From: Cognataquiflexum gelatinilyticum
Lineage (GTDB): Bacteria > Bacteroidota > Bacteroidia > Cytophagales > Cyclobacteriaceae
DNA: 64,000 bases
Assembly (NCBI RefSeq): GCF_024813435.1
Contig: NZ_JANAEZ010000002.1
Location: 496,001-560,000, forward strand
Direction of reading: 5' to 3'
This document shows positions 10,001-17,956 of this stretch, piece after piece. Position numbers and translations under genes: made by a program. The notes under the pieces were generated by a model that was not told the origin of the DNA, searched no databases, and saw only the letters and a program-made list of their open reading frames with translations. Each line of letters opens with the position of its first letter. Within the stretch, counting starts at the first letter, position 1.

Positions 10001-10548
10001 TGGGTAATAAATTCTCACTTAAATCCTTACCCGTAGAAGCTCAGTTTGCTCCCCAATACGGAATAATTGCTTTGGATAATCCTATCAGAAAAAATCAATC
10101 CTTACTTATGATAGGTAATTTCTACGGTAACGAGACTGTAACCGGAAGGTATGATGCCTCCAAAGGTCTTCAGGTAGAAATAAATAATGGTGAATTGAAG
10201 TCCTTGTCCTTAAGAGAAAGTGGATTAGTGGTAAATGGCCAAGGAAGGGCTTTAGCAGTTTTAAGGGATCAAAATGGCAACCCGTTTATCCTTGCAGCCC
10301 AACATGGGGACAGTTTGAAGGTATTTAAAAATAGAGAGGTCCAAGCTTACAGACAAGTTATAAAGCTTGGACCTCTTGATTATTTGGCTGAAATCACTTT
10401 CAAAGATAGCTCAAAATCCGTCAAAGAATTTTATTATGGAGATGGATATCTTTCCCAATCTTCGAGAATTTTTCCAATTTTGAAAGATTACCAAAAAGTA
10501 GAAATTTCAGATTATAAAGGGGGAAAAAGAGTCGTCTTTGGAAATTGA
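7006..10548 (+). CDS. Giant FG-GAP/VCBS repeat lipoprotein with ASPIC/UnbV domain
   Basis: The product is about 1180 residues. A lipoprotein signal (Met-Arg-Leu-Ser..., lipobox LILSC) implies an outer-membrane-anchored protein. Calcium-binding-type repeats recur through the chain, such as DFNGDSLPD, DINNDGLLD, DYDRDGDLD, DANGDGNLD and DYDGDGDLD, forming FG-GAP beta-propeller blades. An ASPIC/UnbV domain (about 525-605) contains GIGAKVYL, SIAHFGIG and VIWPDGKTQ; a second propeller follows. Such CRTAC1-like proteins are common near SusC/SusD loci, but their biochemical role is not established. The frame can start at a TTG at 6997, but the ATG at 7006 gives a better signal peptide. A -7-like TAAGTTTG at 6992-6999 would make the transcript nearly leaderless. 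The 3' part contains a perfect 14-bp inverted repeat. Confidence 0.93.
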   Translation: MRLSFFYLLSFGFLILSCSQNPEIENKFELLSADYTGIEFNNRIDIDESFNVLDFDYIYNGGGVAVGDFNGDSLPDIFFTGNMVSSKLYLNMGEFKFKDITEIAQTNTNSWTEGVTLVDINNDGLLDIYVSVSNRDNSFPDPNLLFVNQGLNSEGIPLFKEMASNYGIADRGYNTQAAFFDYDRDGDLDLYILSNALESFQRNLSRPKEKTGKGKSNDKLYKNNGDGTFINVTTESGILIEGYGLGLAISDINQDGWPDIYIANDFITNDLLYINNRDGTFSNRIGDMMNHQSFNAMGVDVADFNNDALPDVVALDMFPPDNLRQKTMFAPTENYDLYQTNLDRGYEPQYVRNTLQLNRGNGTFSEIGFLSGIFQTDWSWSPLLADFDNDGNRDLFISNGYGKDVTDLDYINFTQNLGPFSTPDERRKLLMQGLESLKEVRLPNYVFRNNADLTFGDKSKEWGITHPSISNGVAYADLDNDGDLDLVINNLNETAFVYKNTTREKQPESTNYLKISFEGPSQNKNGIGAKVYLNFASGDSLTTLYHEHYSTRGYKSYVESIAHFGIGKTKTINELKVIWPDGKTQLINDIPSNQKITLNFNAAVEPELGDDEVYSIPEFIEVSEDLGIDYFHHHISYKDFNRQRLLPHKHSENGPGIAVGDVNGDGMEDFFIGGSKDHPGEFFIQAKDGRFTKKKLDDNSPFDDMGCLLFDANGDGNLDLYVVSGGSRYQESSPEYQDRLYTNDGKGNFRIIPDLIPDMAFSGSVVTAADYDGDGDLDLFVGGRVKPGQYPLSPKSVILENRGGKFSDVSNSLFAGLDSLGMVTAALWTDFDLDGLLDLIVVGEWMPVKFLKQNRKTDGAIKLLDVSADFAPQKSTGWWNSIISVDLNKNGKKEYILGNLGLNSRWKANPEQPLIMIAKDFDSNKSVDPIMFQYLQNGFFAAPGRDMVVSQVPSWKNRFLVYSEYANRTLNDFFASEALKGAHRYEVDYFQSAVMENNLGNKFSLKSLPVEAQFAPQYGIIALDNPIRKNQSLLMIGNFYGNETVTGRYDASKGLQVEINNGELKSLSLRESGLVVNGQGRALAVLRDQNGNPFILAAQHGDSLKVFKNREVQAYRQVIKLGPLDYLAEITFKDSSKSVKEFYYGDGYLSQSSRIFPILKDYQKVEISDYKGGKRVVFGN
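10335..10376. repeat. Perfect 14-bp inverted repeat inside the FG-GAP gene
   Basis: Arms at 10335-10348 (AGAGGTCCAAGCTT) and 10363-10376 (AAGCTTGGACCTCT) are exact reverse complements, separated by 14 nt. It lies in coding sequence about 170 nt before the stop codon. It could fold into a strong mRNA hairpin; no T run follows, so it is not a typical terminator. Confidence 0.8.
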
Positions 10549-10559
10549 TTTCCGAAGTA

Positions 10560-11240
10560 TCAATCCTCAAAATCAATCAACTCCCATTTTTTGAACAAGT
10601 CAAAATTCAGAGAAACATAAAAGATGTTGGCGTCTAATCCTGCGTAAGGTTGGAAGGTGCCACCATTTCCATCTGAAGCTGTAAAGTTTCTATTGAAGAA
10701 AGTATTCAGATAATACTTTGCTTTGATACTTGTTCCCTTTGGTAATGTATAGCCGATGAACAGAGCATGCTGCAATGTATTGACCCTGTCACTGAACCAT
10801 ACACTGAATCTTTCAGTCCTTTTTTCATCGACAAAAGTTCGCTCACGGTAATTCATGGCAATCTCGAGTTCGTACCCAGCGAAGAAAAACCGGTCCTCCA
10901 TATGACCAAGCTTTATACCTACCGGGATACCCAGATTGTAATTTCTGACTTTTTTTCTCACCGAAGCAGATTCGTCAAAAATAAAACCCACGTTGCGGAT
11001 ATTGACTCCTGTGAACCATCCAAAAGATTCACTTTGGTCAAAATTAAGAAGTGTCTGAAGATTAATCACCGGAGAAAATCTCAAAACATTGTTGTTGTTT
11101 TGTAACGTTCCTGTAGAAAAGATCCATTCCCCACCTGAAGTGAAATAAGGCTTGCCTTCTTTTGTCACTGTTTTGGTTTGGGCAAATGACATGGAAATCA
11201 TGCAGGAAACAATAATAAGTGTTGTGTAGATTTTTTTCAT
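10560..11240 (-). CDS. Outer-membrane beta-barrel-like protein, function unknown
   Basis: The 226-residue product has a clear signal peptide (Met-Lys-Lys-Ile..., cleaved near MSFAQ). Alternating hydrophobic/polar segments rich in Tyr, Phe and Gly follow, such as GWFTGVNIRNVGFIF, LGIPVGIKLG, FFFAGYELEIAMNY and ALFIGYTLPKG. This suggests an eight-strand barrel of the outer-membrane-protein-beta-barrel type. It converges with the FG-GAP gene, with only 11 bp between stop codons. A possible promoter is CAAATATC at 11265-11272 read on the minus strand (-7 GATATTTG) with a TTTG 17 nt upstream. No specific function can be assigned. Confidence 0.8.
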   Translation of the reverse strand: MKKIYTTLIIVSCMISMSFAQTKTVTKEGKPYFTSGGEWIFSTGTLQNNNNVLRFSPVINLQTLLNFDQSESFGWFTGVNIRNVGFIFDESASVRKKVRNYNLGIPVGIKLGHMEDRFFFAGYELEIAMNYRERTFVDEKRTERFSVWFSDRVNTLQHALFIGYTLPKGTSIKAKYYLNTFFNRNFTASDGNGGTFQPYAGLDANIFYVSLNFDLFKKWELIDFED

Positions 11241-11318
11241 ATATCAAATTTTTTTGGCTTAAAACAAATATCTAAAACTAAAATTAAATCAAATAATTTA
11301 AGTATGATTAATTCGGTA

Positions 11319-12608
11319 TTATTTAGAAATATTTTTGGCAACAGAATGGATCCCAAAAATCAATAATCCTAAAGTTGTCCAAAGAACAGTATCCCAAATT
11401 TCTTCTGATTTGGTACCTGAAAGCAGCCAAAGCGTAGCACCTATCCCGGCTATGGCAAAGTAATTACCAAATGGGATTTTGAAAAATTCGCCTTCGGGAT
11501 TGGTTTTTCTAAGCTTGATCAAGGAAGCACAGACCAAAGCATACAAAATCAGCCGTGAAATTACCGAAACAGCTAATGAACTCATAAATCCCCATACTAT
11601 GGCCACAAAAGCTACCAAGGCTGAGAAAAACAAAATAGAGACATATGGAGTAGCAAATTTTGGATGGATTTTTCCGAATAATTTTGGCAATTGATCTTCT
11701 TGACTGAGTGCAAAAGGTAATCTCGATCCACTCAAGATCTGAACATTCAGTGTCCCCAAAATGGAAATAACGGCACCGACTGTAATAAATAGCCCTCCAT
11801 ACCAACCCATAAATATTGATGCTGCATCGGCAAGGGGTTTTTCGGAAGAAGCCAAATCAGGAAGTGTTCCAATAGAAACTATCTGGATCAAGATATAAAA
11901 TCCGGCAATGACTGCTGCTGCTGTCAATAATCCAAAGGGCAGGTTTTTTCTGGGATTCACAATCTCGCCGCTATTGACCAAGCCGGCCTCAAAGCCCCCG
12001 AAAGCAAAAACCAACAATAAGGTTGAAGCAGAAAAATCCTTCAATGTAGGAATAGGATGGCCTTTCATCAGATCAAAATCGATGGAAAATAATCCTACGA
12101 TGATAAATATGGCTAAGGGAAAAAGCTTTGCCACTGTTAGTACATTACTTACCCTTGCGGTATTTTTTACCCCAATCCAATTGAAATAGGCAATTACAGC
12201 AGTGATGAAGATGATAATGGCAATTCTTATTTCGGGTTGATTGAACTTGTCAGAGAAAAATGAAAGGTATAGCACCATCAGATTGATCAGGGTGGCATAG
12301 CTAAAAAGCCTCGTCAGCATCAGGAGCCAACCTATAATAAAGGCGGGAACAGGCCCAAAAGCAGTGTAAACATAAAGGTAAGGCCCACCCGTCTGTTCAA
12401 AACGTGAACTGACTTCTGCAAAGACCAAAATCAAAACAGCCATCACCAAGGCACAGACCACAAAGGCCAAAATGGAGTATACTCCTGAAAGCGCAAAAAC
12501 TTTGGCAGGCAATGCGAAAATCCCCGCTCCGATGACAGAATTAATAATCAGGAAAACCAAATCCCATCTTTGGATGCCGCGCTTGAGTGTTGTGGGAGAA
12601 TTTGTCAA
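11319..12608 (-). CDS. APC-superfamily amino-acid permease
   Basis: A 429-residue, highly hydrophobic protein with about 12 predicted membrane helices. The first helix carries the APC signature: NSVIGAGIFALPAKVFALSG, with the unwound GxGIF sequence that contacts the substrate amino group. ETGGPYLYV-like sequence (QTGGPYLYVY) after helix 2 and FAFGGFEAGLVNSGEIVNPRKN in the middle are also typical of the amino acid-polyamine-organocation family. It probably imports or exchanges an amino acid at the inner membrane; substrate is not predictable. It follows gpsA on the same strand with a 105 bp AT-rich gap, so it may have its own promoter. Confidence 0.92.
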   Translation of the reverse strand: MTNSPTTLKRGIQRWDLVFLIINSVIGAGIFALPAKVFALSGVYSILAFVVCALVMAVLILVFAEVSSRFEQTGGPYLYVYTAFGPVPAFIIGWLLMLTRLFSYATLINLMVLYLSFFSDKFNQPEIRIAIIIFITAVIAYFNWIGVKNTARVSNVLTVAKLFPLAIFIIVGLFSIDFDLMKGHPIPTLKDFSASTLLLVFAFGGFEAGLVNSGEIVNPRKNLPFGLLTAAAVIAGFYILIQIVSIGTLPDLASSEKPLADAASIFMGWYGGLFITVGAVISILGTLNVQILSGSRLPFALSQEDQLPKLFGKIHPKFATPYVSILFFSALVAFVAIVWGFMSSLAVSVISRLILYALVCASLIKLRKTNPEGEFFKIPFGNYFAIAGIGATLWLLSGTKSEEIWDTVLWTTLGLLIFGIHSVAKNISK

Positions 12609-12713
12609 TTTGCTTTCTTTTGGTTGTTTACTTTCCTAATCCCCTCCTGATTCAGCTCCACAAATAAACAAATAAACAATAAATCAAATAACCACTTAAA
12701 CAATAACCAAATT

Positions 12714-13778
12714 CTACAAGAAATCCACATCCACGCTAAACGGATATTTCATCAGGTATTGTAAAGCATCTTCAATCTTGAGGTCTTCAAAGAGGACTTT
12801 ATATAGGTTTTCCGTGATGGGCGCCCGCATTCCAGTTCCCTCTACAAAAGCTTTGATGAGTTTGATGGTATTGACACCTTCTGCTACTTCCTCCATGGTA
12901 TTCAGGATATCGTCGAGTTTCTCTCCTTTTGCCAATCTAAATCCAACGGTGTAGTTTCTTGACAAGGTAGAATTGCAGGTAGTCACAAGGTCCCCGATTC
13001 CAGCCAGGCCGATAAAAGATTTCAGACTTCCTCCAAGGGCATTCCCAAGGTACACCAGTTCCACCATACCTCGTGAAATCAGAAGTCCTTTTGCATTTTC
13101 TCCCAAACCCATTCCTGCAAGAGCACCGGCTGCGATGGCGATGATGTTTTTGAGTACACCGCTTAGCTCGACTCCGACAATGTCAGAATTGCCATAGACT
13201 TGAAATTTATCTGTACGGAGCAACCGCTGTCCCTCCAATATCACTTCGTTATATTTGCTGGCTACCACGGTGGCGCCCGGCTGACCGAGATAAAGTTCCC
13301 TCGCCAGGTTGGGGCCCGCAAGACATCCGACTCTAACTACAACAGTTTCCTTCATGATGACCTCGCTCATGGTAAGGATATTTTCTCTGTTGATTTTTCC
13401 CATTTCCTCTAGGGTTTTCCCCTTTGGAAGGTTGAGACAAAGGCCCTTTGTGCCATGAATGATCAGGTGGTAGGGATATAAAAAAGGAGAAAAAGAGCGG
13501 ATTACTTCCTGGAAAGCTGAAGAAGGAACCATAAAAAAAATGGTGTTACACGATTTACACAAATGTTCAGGATCTTGGGTAGCAAATATTTCAGCGTTGA
13601 TCTGAGCCCCATCGACGGTATGTTTCTGGTTGATTTCATCGACCACTTCGGCCCGTCTGACAAAGGCAATTACCTTACTTTTTTCGGCAAGAATATTGGC
13701 TATGGCAGTACCAAAGCTTCCCATGCCCACGACACCAACTGATATTTCTTTAGAAGAGTTTTTCGAGGTCATATCCAT
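12714..13778 (-). CDS. gpsA: Glycerol-3-phosphate dehydrogenase [NAD(P)+]
   Basis: GpsA reduces dihydroxyacetone phosphate to sn-glycerol 3-phosphate, the backbone of phospholipids, in the cytoplasm. The 354-residue product begins with the dinucleotide-binding motif GMGSFGTAIA (about 18-27). It has GPNLARE (about 155), the catalytic-lysine region ELSGVLKNIIAIAAG (about 204-218), and a C-terminal helical domain with GLAGIGDLVTTCNSTLSRN. The length is about 15-20 residues more than E. coli GpsA. Its first 29 nt overlap the end of the upstream acyltransferase gene, so the two are cotranscribed. The acyltransferase would use the GpsA product, which makes this a two-step lipid module. Met3 (13772) is an alternative start. 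Confidence 0.95.
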   Translation of the reverse strand: MDMTSKNSSKEISVGVVGMGSFGTAIANILAEKSKVIAFVRRAEVVDEINQKHTVDGAQINAEIFATQDPEHLCKSCNTIFFMVPSSAFQEVIRSFSPFLYPYHLIIHGTKGLCLNLPKGKTLEEMGKINRENILTMSEVIMKETVVVRVGCLAGPNLARELYLGQPGATVVASKYNEVILEGQRLLRTDKFQVYGNSDIVGVELSGVLKNIIAIAAGALAGMGLGENAKGLLISRGMVELVYLGNALGGSLKSFIGLAGIGDLVTTCNSTLSRNYTVGFRLAKGEKLDDILNTMEEVAEGVNTIKLIKAFVEGTGMRAPITENLYKVLFEDLKIEDALQYLMKYPFSVDVDFL

Positions 13779-15447
13779 AAAGTCTGTTGTGGTAATAATA
13801 CAGGAGATTCAAATCCTGGGTTTCAATATTCCCCATGCTGTTTTTGACTAATGGTCTCTTGGCATGGTACATTCCGACGTTAGCCAATCCATGGTCAATG
13901 ATGCTGTCAATATCCATTTTCATATGGGGAGCGATCTGAACTTTTGACTCAGCTTCCAGTTCTTGGATTTTGTCCAGTACTTTTTGACATTCTTCTTTGA
14001 ATTCATTGTAAATGATCACCACATCTTCTTCAGGTAACCTGAGAAGGTTGTAGAGATCCATTTTTTTATTTTCTCTTTTGATCATCTGAAAAGCAGTAAA
14101 TGCAACGAGATGAGAACTGAAGACCCTGTTGATTTTGTGAAATTCCTCAACGATGCGTTTTCCAAGATGGTAGGTGTATTCTTCCTCCCTTTGGGCATCC
14201 ACGGTGACTTTTCCATTATAAAGGAAGTAATCTTTAGTATCTATTTTTCTTCCGTTTCTGTCTATGCTGTTTCCTTCGTTGTCCACATAGTTGCCCAATA
14301 CATCCAAGGCCTTCCCGACAGAAACAGAAATGTCTGAACCTTTTGTAAAGAACTTGACCAGGAATTTAGAGATTTTGTAGGAGGTGGAAAACTCGTCAGA
14401 CTCCTTATAATAGCGTTCCTGACCTGTCAAAGCCAGGTGTTCTTGGATAAGACTTGGTGCCTCTAGAACGAAGTGGTAGTTGATCGTGACAGGGACAATG
14501 AAAATCTTTCCACTTACATCATCTTCGCCTTTTTCAAAATTTGCTCTTTGGGCTTCCACCGCGGTACTCAACAAACCGAGTTTGAGTTTTTTCTCAATCA
14601 TTCCACTTCTCGAACGCGTACCTCCGGGAAAGAAAAGACTATGTACGCCAAACTGCAATGCTTCTGAAGAATATGTTTTTAATGTCTCAAGATAAATGAG
14701 GTTTTTCTTTCTCCTGTCAACCTTGTAGGCACCAAGGGCATTCATGAAGTAGGCAAAAATACTGATGTTGAAAAGGTTCAATCCGGCTCCATAGATGAAT
14801 GGGGGCAAACCCAAAACAGATATAATCCAGCCTATCAAAATGCTGTCTAGATTGGAAAAATGGGTAGGAACCATCACAATTGTTCCTTTTGAAGCGAGTT
14901 CTCTGATCTGATCGGTTTCCCCTACGATCTGGATTTTATCCTGAAGGCTAAATTGGTTGCTAAATATTGATTTAAATCCTTTGACCCGAGCTGCATTCAA
15001 CAGACGTGAAAATCCAAAAGTAACTATCCTCCGGGTGACCTTATAATGTGTATGGACAAAATTACTTGCGATTTCCTCCGAATACCGCATAGTAATGTCG
15101 TCGAGGATTTCGAGGTATTTTTTCTTCTTTTGTGTTTTGGTCAGACTGCTGTCGGCGCTGAGTTGGACGAGGCTGGATTTTACTTTTCCCCAAAATTCTT
15201 TTTCATCATCCGGATCCACAGCCCAAGGGTTTTGCTTCATCCTCAGTTTTTCACGGTAAAGGGTTGTTTCCAACTCCTCCCTGAGCAAATCCATATTTTC
15301 TGCGGTAATTTCTAGGACTGATGTTTTGCTGGCATCAGCCACTTTCCTTACAAAATCCTTCCTGTTTTTGCTGAGTTTTACAACGGGCCATTCATCCTTT
15401 TTTGGAAGGATTGGTTCGTATTTGTGTTTGATATAAGTATCAGCCAA
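13750..15447 (-). CDS. PlsB-like glycerol-3-phosphate/1-acylglycerol-3-phosphate acyltransferase
   Basis: The protein carries the acyltransferase HX4D motif as HFSNLD (His about residue 196 from the chosen start), and FPGGTRSRSG as the second glycerophosphate-binding motif. It probably acylates glycerol 3-phosphate, using the product of the overlapping gpsA gene. The open frame extends upstream to an ATG at 15609, giving 619 residues. However, the extra 54 residues are Cys- and aromatic-rich with no conserved look, and a canonical -7 box (TATCTTTG, 15473-15480 on the minus strand) lies inside that extension. I therefore choose the TTG at 15447, giving 565 residues starting ADTYIKHKYEPILPKKDEWP after the initiator. 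The start is an inference; the family is well supported. Confidence 0.88.
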   Translation of the reverse strand: MADTYIKHKYEPILPKKDEWPVVKLSKNRKDFVRKVADASKTSVLEITAENMDLLREELETTLYREKLRMKQNPWAVDPDDEKEFWGKVKSSLVQLSADSSLTKTQKKKKYLEILDDITMRYSEEIASNFVHTHYKVTRRIVTFGFSRLLNAARVKGFKSIFSNQFSLQDKIQIVGETDQIRELASKGTIVMVPTHFSNLDSILIGWIISVLGLPPFIYGAGLNLFNISIFAYFMNALGAYKVDRRKKNLIYLETLKTYSSEALQFGVHSLFFPGGTRSRSGMIEKKLKLGLLSTAVEAQRANFEKGEDDVSGKIFIVPVTINYHFVLEAPSLIQEHLALTGQERYYKESDEFSTSYKISKFLVKFFTKGSDISVSVGKALDVLGNYVDNEGNSIDRNGRKIDTKDYFLYNGKVTVDAQREEEYTYHLGKRIVEEFHKINRVFSSHLVAFTAFQMIKRENKKMDLYNLLRLPEEDVVIIYNEFKEECQKVLDKIQELEAESKVQIAPHMKMDIDSIIDHGLANVGMYHAKRPLVKNSMGNIETQDLNLLYYYHNRLYGYDLEKLF

Positions 15448-15472
15448 GTGATTTTCTATTTTGGATGGATAG

Positions 15473-15480
15473 CAAAGATA
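15473..15480 (-). promoter_or_regulatory. -7 promoter box for the acyltransferase-gpsA operon
   Basis: On the minus strand this reads TATCTTTG followed by C, an exact TAnnTTTG box. No clear TTG is present 19-20 nt upstream. Transcription would start near 15466, leaving about 20 nt before the TTG codon at 15447. Confidence 0.55.
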
Positions 15481-15613
15481 ACAAAAATCACCACGTTGGT
15501 ACACGCAGATTTGGGCGTTTATAATCCGATTTTGAAGGGACAAAGAAAAAAAGTGGAATAGCCAAAACGATTTTAACTCGGGGCAGTTTGTTTGGTAATA
15601 TTTCATCATGGGT

Positions 15614-15644
15614 TTTGTGCTGCTAAGAATCCATTGTATTATTG
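15614..15644 (+). promoter_or_regulatory. Promoter of the polyprenyl synthase gene
   Basis: TTTG (15614-15617), 19 nt, TATTATTG (15637-15644; one mismatch to TAnnTTTG). The predicted transcript begins about 10 nt before the ATG at 15660. Confidence 0.6.
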
Positions 15645-15659
15645 CAGCAGCATTGTTTT

Positions 15660-16634
15660 ATGAAGCCTGACCTCAAACAGATTCAAGCACCTATAGCCAC
15701 AGAGATGGAGGAATTTGAAATCAAATTCCGTGACTTTATGAAAAGTAAAGTCAAACTTCTCGACCATATCACCAATTACATAGTCAGACGTAAAGGCAAG
15801 CAGATGCGGCCTATGTTTGTTTTTTTGACTGCGGGAATGACCGGTGGGATTACTGAATCCACATATAGAGGAGCTGCTTTGATCGAACTTTTGCATACCG
15901 CTACGCTTGTTCACGATGATGTCGTAGACGATTCAAACTATCGTCGCGGATTTTTTTCTATCAATGCACTTTGGAAAAACAAGATAGCGGTCCTAGTAGG
16001 CGACTATTTACTTTCAAGAGGGCTGTTGCTCAGTGTGGACAACGGTGATTTTGACCTGCTCAAAATCGTCTCCAATGCCGTACGCGAAATGTCTGAAGGT
16101 GAATTGCTTCAAATGGCTAAATCCCGAAAACTTGATATTACCGAAGAAGTCTATTACACCATCATCCGTCAAAAAACTGCGAGCTTGATCGCTTCCTGTT
16201 GTGCTGTCGGGGCATCAACTTCCGGGGCTGCAATAGAGATAATTGATAAGATGCGGACTTTCGGAGAGAAAATCGGAATGGCATTTCAAATTAAAGACGA
16301 CCTTTTTGACTATGGAGAAGATGAGATCGGAAAACCTTTGGGTATTGACATCAAAGAAAAAAAGATGACGCTTCCCCTTATCTATGCCCTCAATAATGCC
16401 TCTTGGCTGGACAAAAGGAAAATAATCTACCTTGTCCGCAATAAAAACGAGGATAAAAAATCTGTGAATGAAGTCATTGAATTTGTCAAAAAGTCCGGCG
16501 GCTTGGCCTATGCAAATGAAGCCATGAACAGGTATTTCGAAGAGGCGATGACACTATTGACCGAATTTCCTGAATCCGAATATAAGACTTCACTCGAAGG
16601 TCTGGTCAGGTACACCATCGAGCGGAAGAAGTAA
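15660..16634 (+). CDS. Polyprenyl (octaprenyl-type) diphosphate synthase
   Basis: Trans-polyprenyl synthases extend farnesyl diphosphate with isopentenyl diphosphate to make long chains, here probably the menaquinone side chain. The 324-residue product has both Asp-rich motifs. The first is LVHDDVVDDSNYRRG (about 83-97), the second KDDLFDYGEDEIGKP (about 212-226). GKQMRP, the diphosphate-contact segment, is near residue 46. The frame also contains an upstream TTG at 15642, but that codon lies in the predicted -7 box, so the ATG at 15660 is chosen. It is divergent from the acyltransferase gene. Product chain length cannot be judged from the sequence by eye. Confidence 0.92.
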   Translation: MKPDLKQIQAPIATEMEEFEIKFRDFMKSKVKLLDHITNYIVRRKGKQMRPMFVFLTAGMTGGITESTYRGAALIELLHTATLVHDDVVDDSNYRRGFFSINALWKNKIAVLVGDYLLSRGLLLSVDNGDFDLLKIVSNAVREMSEGELLQMAKSRKLDITEEVYYTIIRQKTASLIASCCAVGASTSGAAIEIIDKMRTFGEKIGMAFQIKDDLFDYGEDEIGKPLGIDIKEKKMTLPLIYALNNASWLDKRKIIYLVRNKNEDKKSVNEVIEFVKKSGGLAYANEAMNRYFEEAMTLLTEFPESEYKTSLEGLVRYTIERKK

Positions 16635-16660
16635 CATAGCTCGAAAGATTTTATTTCCCC

Positions 16661-16697
16661 GGTCTACTGTGACTGAAAACTGCCTACTGCGACTGCA
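16661..16697. repeat. Short direct repeat CTACTG(T/C)GACTG
   Basis: Two copies with one mismatch, at 16664-16675 and 16684-16695, 20 bp apart, in the gap between two convergent genes. It looks like a fragment of a low-complexity intergenic repeat; no function is evident. Confidence 0.5.
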
Positions 16698-16699
16698 AC

Positions 16700-17929
16700 C
16701 TATTCCTCCACCAATTCCTTCACCAGCGCTTCATGTTCAGCAACCCATCGGTCATAGTAATCACCCGTACCGGGTCCAGTAAATCCAGTATGTATCTTCC
16801 TGACTTTTCCTTTTTTGTCCATATAAATCAGGGTAGGAAATGCCAGAACTTCATTCAAAGCAGGTAAGGCCTCTGAAGCCTTTTCCTTGTCACTGACCCC
16901 TGCGATCAGAAAAGTGTAATTGGCATTCAGCCTGTCGATTGTTTTCTTTACCCTTGTGCTTGCATAGTCAAACTCGGGCTTGCTTTCGAATGCAAGACCA
17001 ATGATTTCAATACCGCGGTCTTTATTTTTTTCATACCAAGGGCCCAAAAACTTGGTTTCATCGACGCAGTTTGGACACCAGGTCCCAAAAATCTGCACCA
17101 ATACCACTTTATCTTTAAATTTCTCATCTTGATTGGAAACAGGATTTCCATTTACATCAGGGAATGTGAATGAAAAAGTATCATAACCTTCTTTGAGGTA
17201 ATTAAGAGAGAAAGCATCAGGAAGTTCATAATCCTCATCTCTGTTTGCTGTAAAAGTTTCTTTGCTTTTAGGCCCGCTTCGGAAGCGACCTTTCACAGAC
17301 CCATTAGCCTGAAGTTCTCCCGAAAACAGGAATAAATGGTTGCCATCAAAGGTGCTCAGGAAAAAAGTATTACCCGATACGTTGCCTTCTAGGTAGCGGT
17401 AATCTCCAAGTTTGGTAAGGAATGTCCCTGTGATATTATCTCCGTTTTGGGTGAAAATCCCAACAGCAGGATAGGTATCTCCATCTTCCTCGAGAAATTC
17501 TGTTTTCCACTTTCCGGAGAAATCCGTCGAGGGTTTTTCAGTCACTTCAAACCTGGTGATTTCTCCCTTTTCAGCTTTGAATGGCACGAAGTAATCTTTT
17601 GCATAATTTTTTGTGAACACTCCCTCTATCAGGTTGTTACCAATGATTTTTGCCCGAATCTCTGCATCAAAAGTTCCCATTGTAACCTTGATAGAATCAC
17701 CGGTAACCGCCACCTCATCAAAGGTCAAAATTTCCTCTGCATGATAAGCTTCCATAGTCCATTTTTCACCGTTTTGAATAAATCCTATTTCAAAGGGAAG
17801 GAGGTCACCGCCAAGATCGAGCTCAGCATGCCACTTGCCTTTGAGATTGGGATTTTCAGTTTTTTTGTTTCCGCATGAAATAAGAAAAATAGCCGAAACC
17901 GAAAGGGTAAAAACAGAAAGGAGCTTCAT
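16700..17929 (-). CDS. TlpA-like thioredoxin-fold lipoprotein
   Basis: The product has a lipoprotein signal (Met-Lys-Leu-Leu..., lipobox FLISC), so it is anchored in an envelope membrane facing the periplasm. About 230 residues of beta-rich sequence follow, with two similar segments (KGKWHAEL and SGKWKTEF each open one). A C-terminal thioredoxin domain carries the redox motif GTWCPNC. It probably reduces or isomerises disulphides of exported proteins or of cytochrome c maturation partners; the partner is unknown. The frame can begin 27 nt earlier, at 17956, but the internal Met at 17929 gives the proper signal peptide. It converges with the polyprenyl synthase gene and is divergent from the dcw cluster. 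Confidence 0.9.
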   Translation of the reverse strand: MKLLSVFTLSVSAIFLISCGNKKTENPNLKGKWHAELDLGGDLLPFEIGFIQNGEKWTMEAYHAEEILTFDEVAVTGDSIKVTMGTFDAEIRAKIIGNNLIEGVFTKNYAKDYFVPFKAEKGEITRFEVTEKPSTDFSGKWKTEFLEEDGDTYPAVGIFTQNGDNITGTFLTKLGDYRYLEGNVSGNTFFLSTFDGNHLFLFSGELQANGSVKGRFRSGPKSKETFTANRDEDYELPDAFSLNYLKEGYDTFSFTFPDVNGNPVSNQDEKFKDKVVLVQIFGTWCPNCVDETKFLGPWYEKNKDRGIEIIGLAFESKPEFDYASTRVKKTIDRLNANYTFLIAGVSDKEKASEALPALNEVLAFPTLIYMDKKGKVRKIHTGFTGPGTGDYYDRWVAEHEALVKELVEE

Positions 17930-17956
17930 TGTGAGTTGTGGAGTTTTTTGGTGCAA

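Noticed and set aside
10540..10553. GGAAATTGATTTCC palindrome at the FG-GAP stop codon
   Set aside because: A short stem with a 2-nt loop and no T run. It is too weak to call a terminator.
16661..16697. CTACTG direct repeat as a CRISPR-like or binding array
   Set aside because: Only two imperfect copies, with no spacers and no cas genes. It is better described as a fragment of an intergenic repeat.
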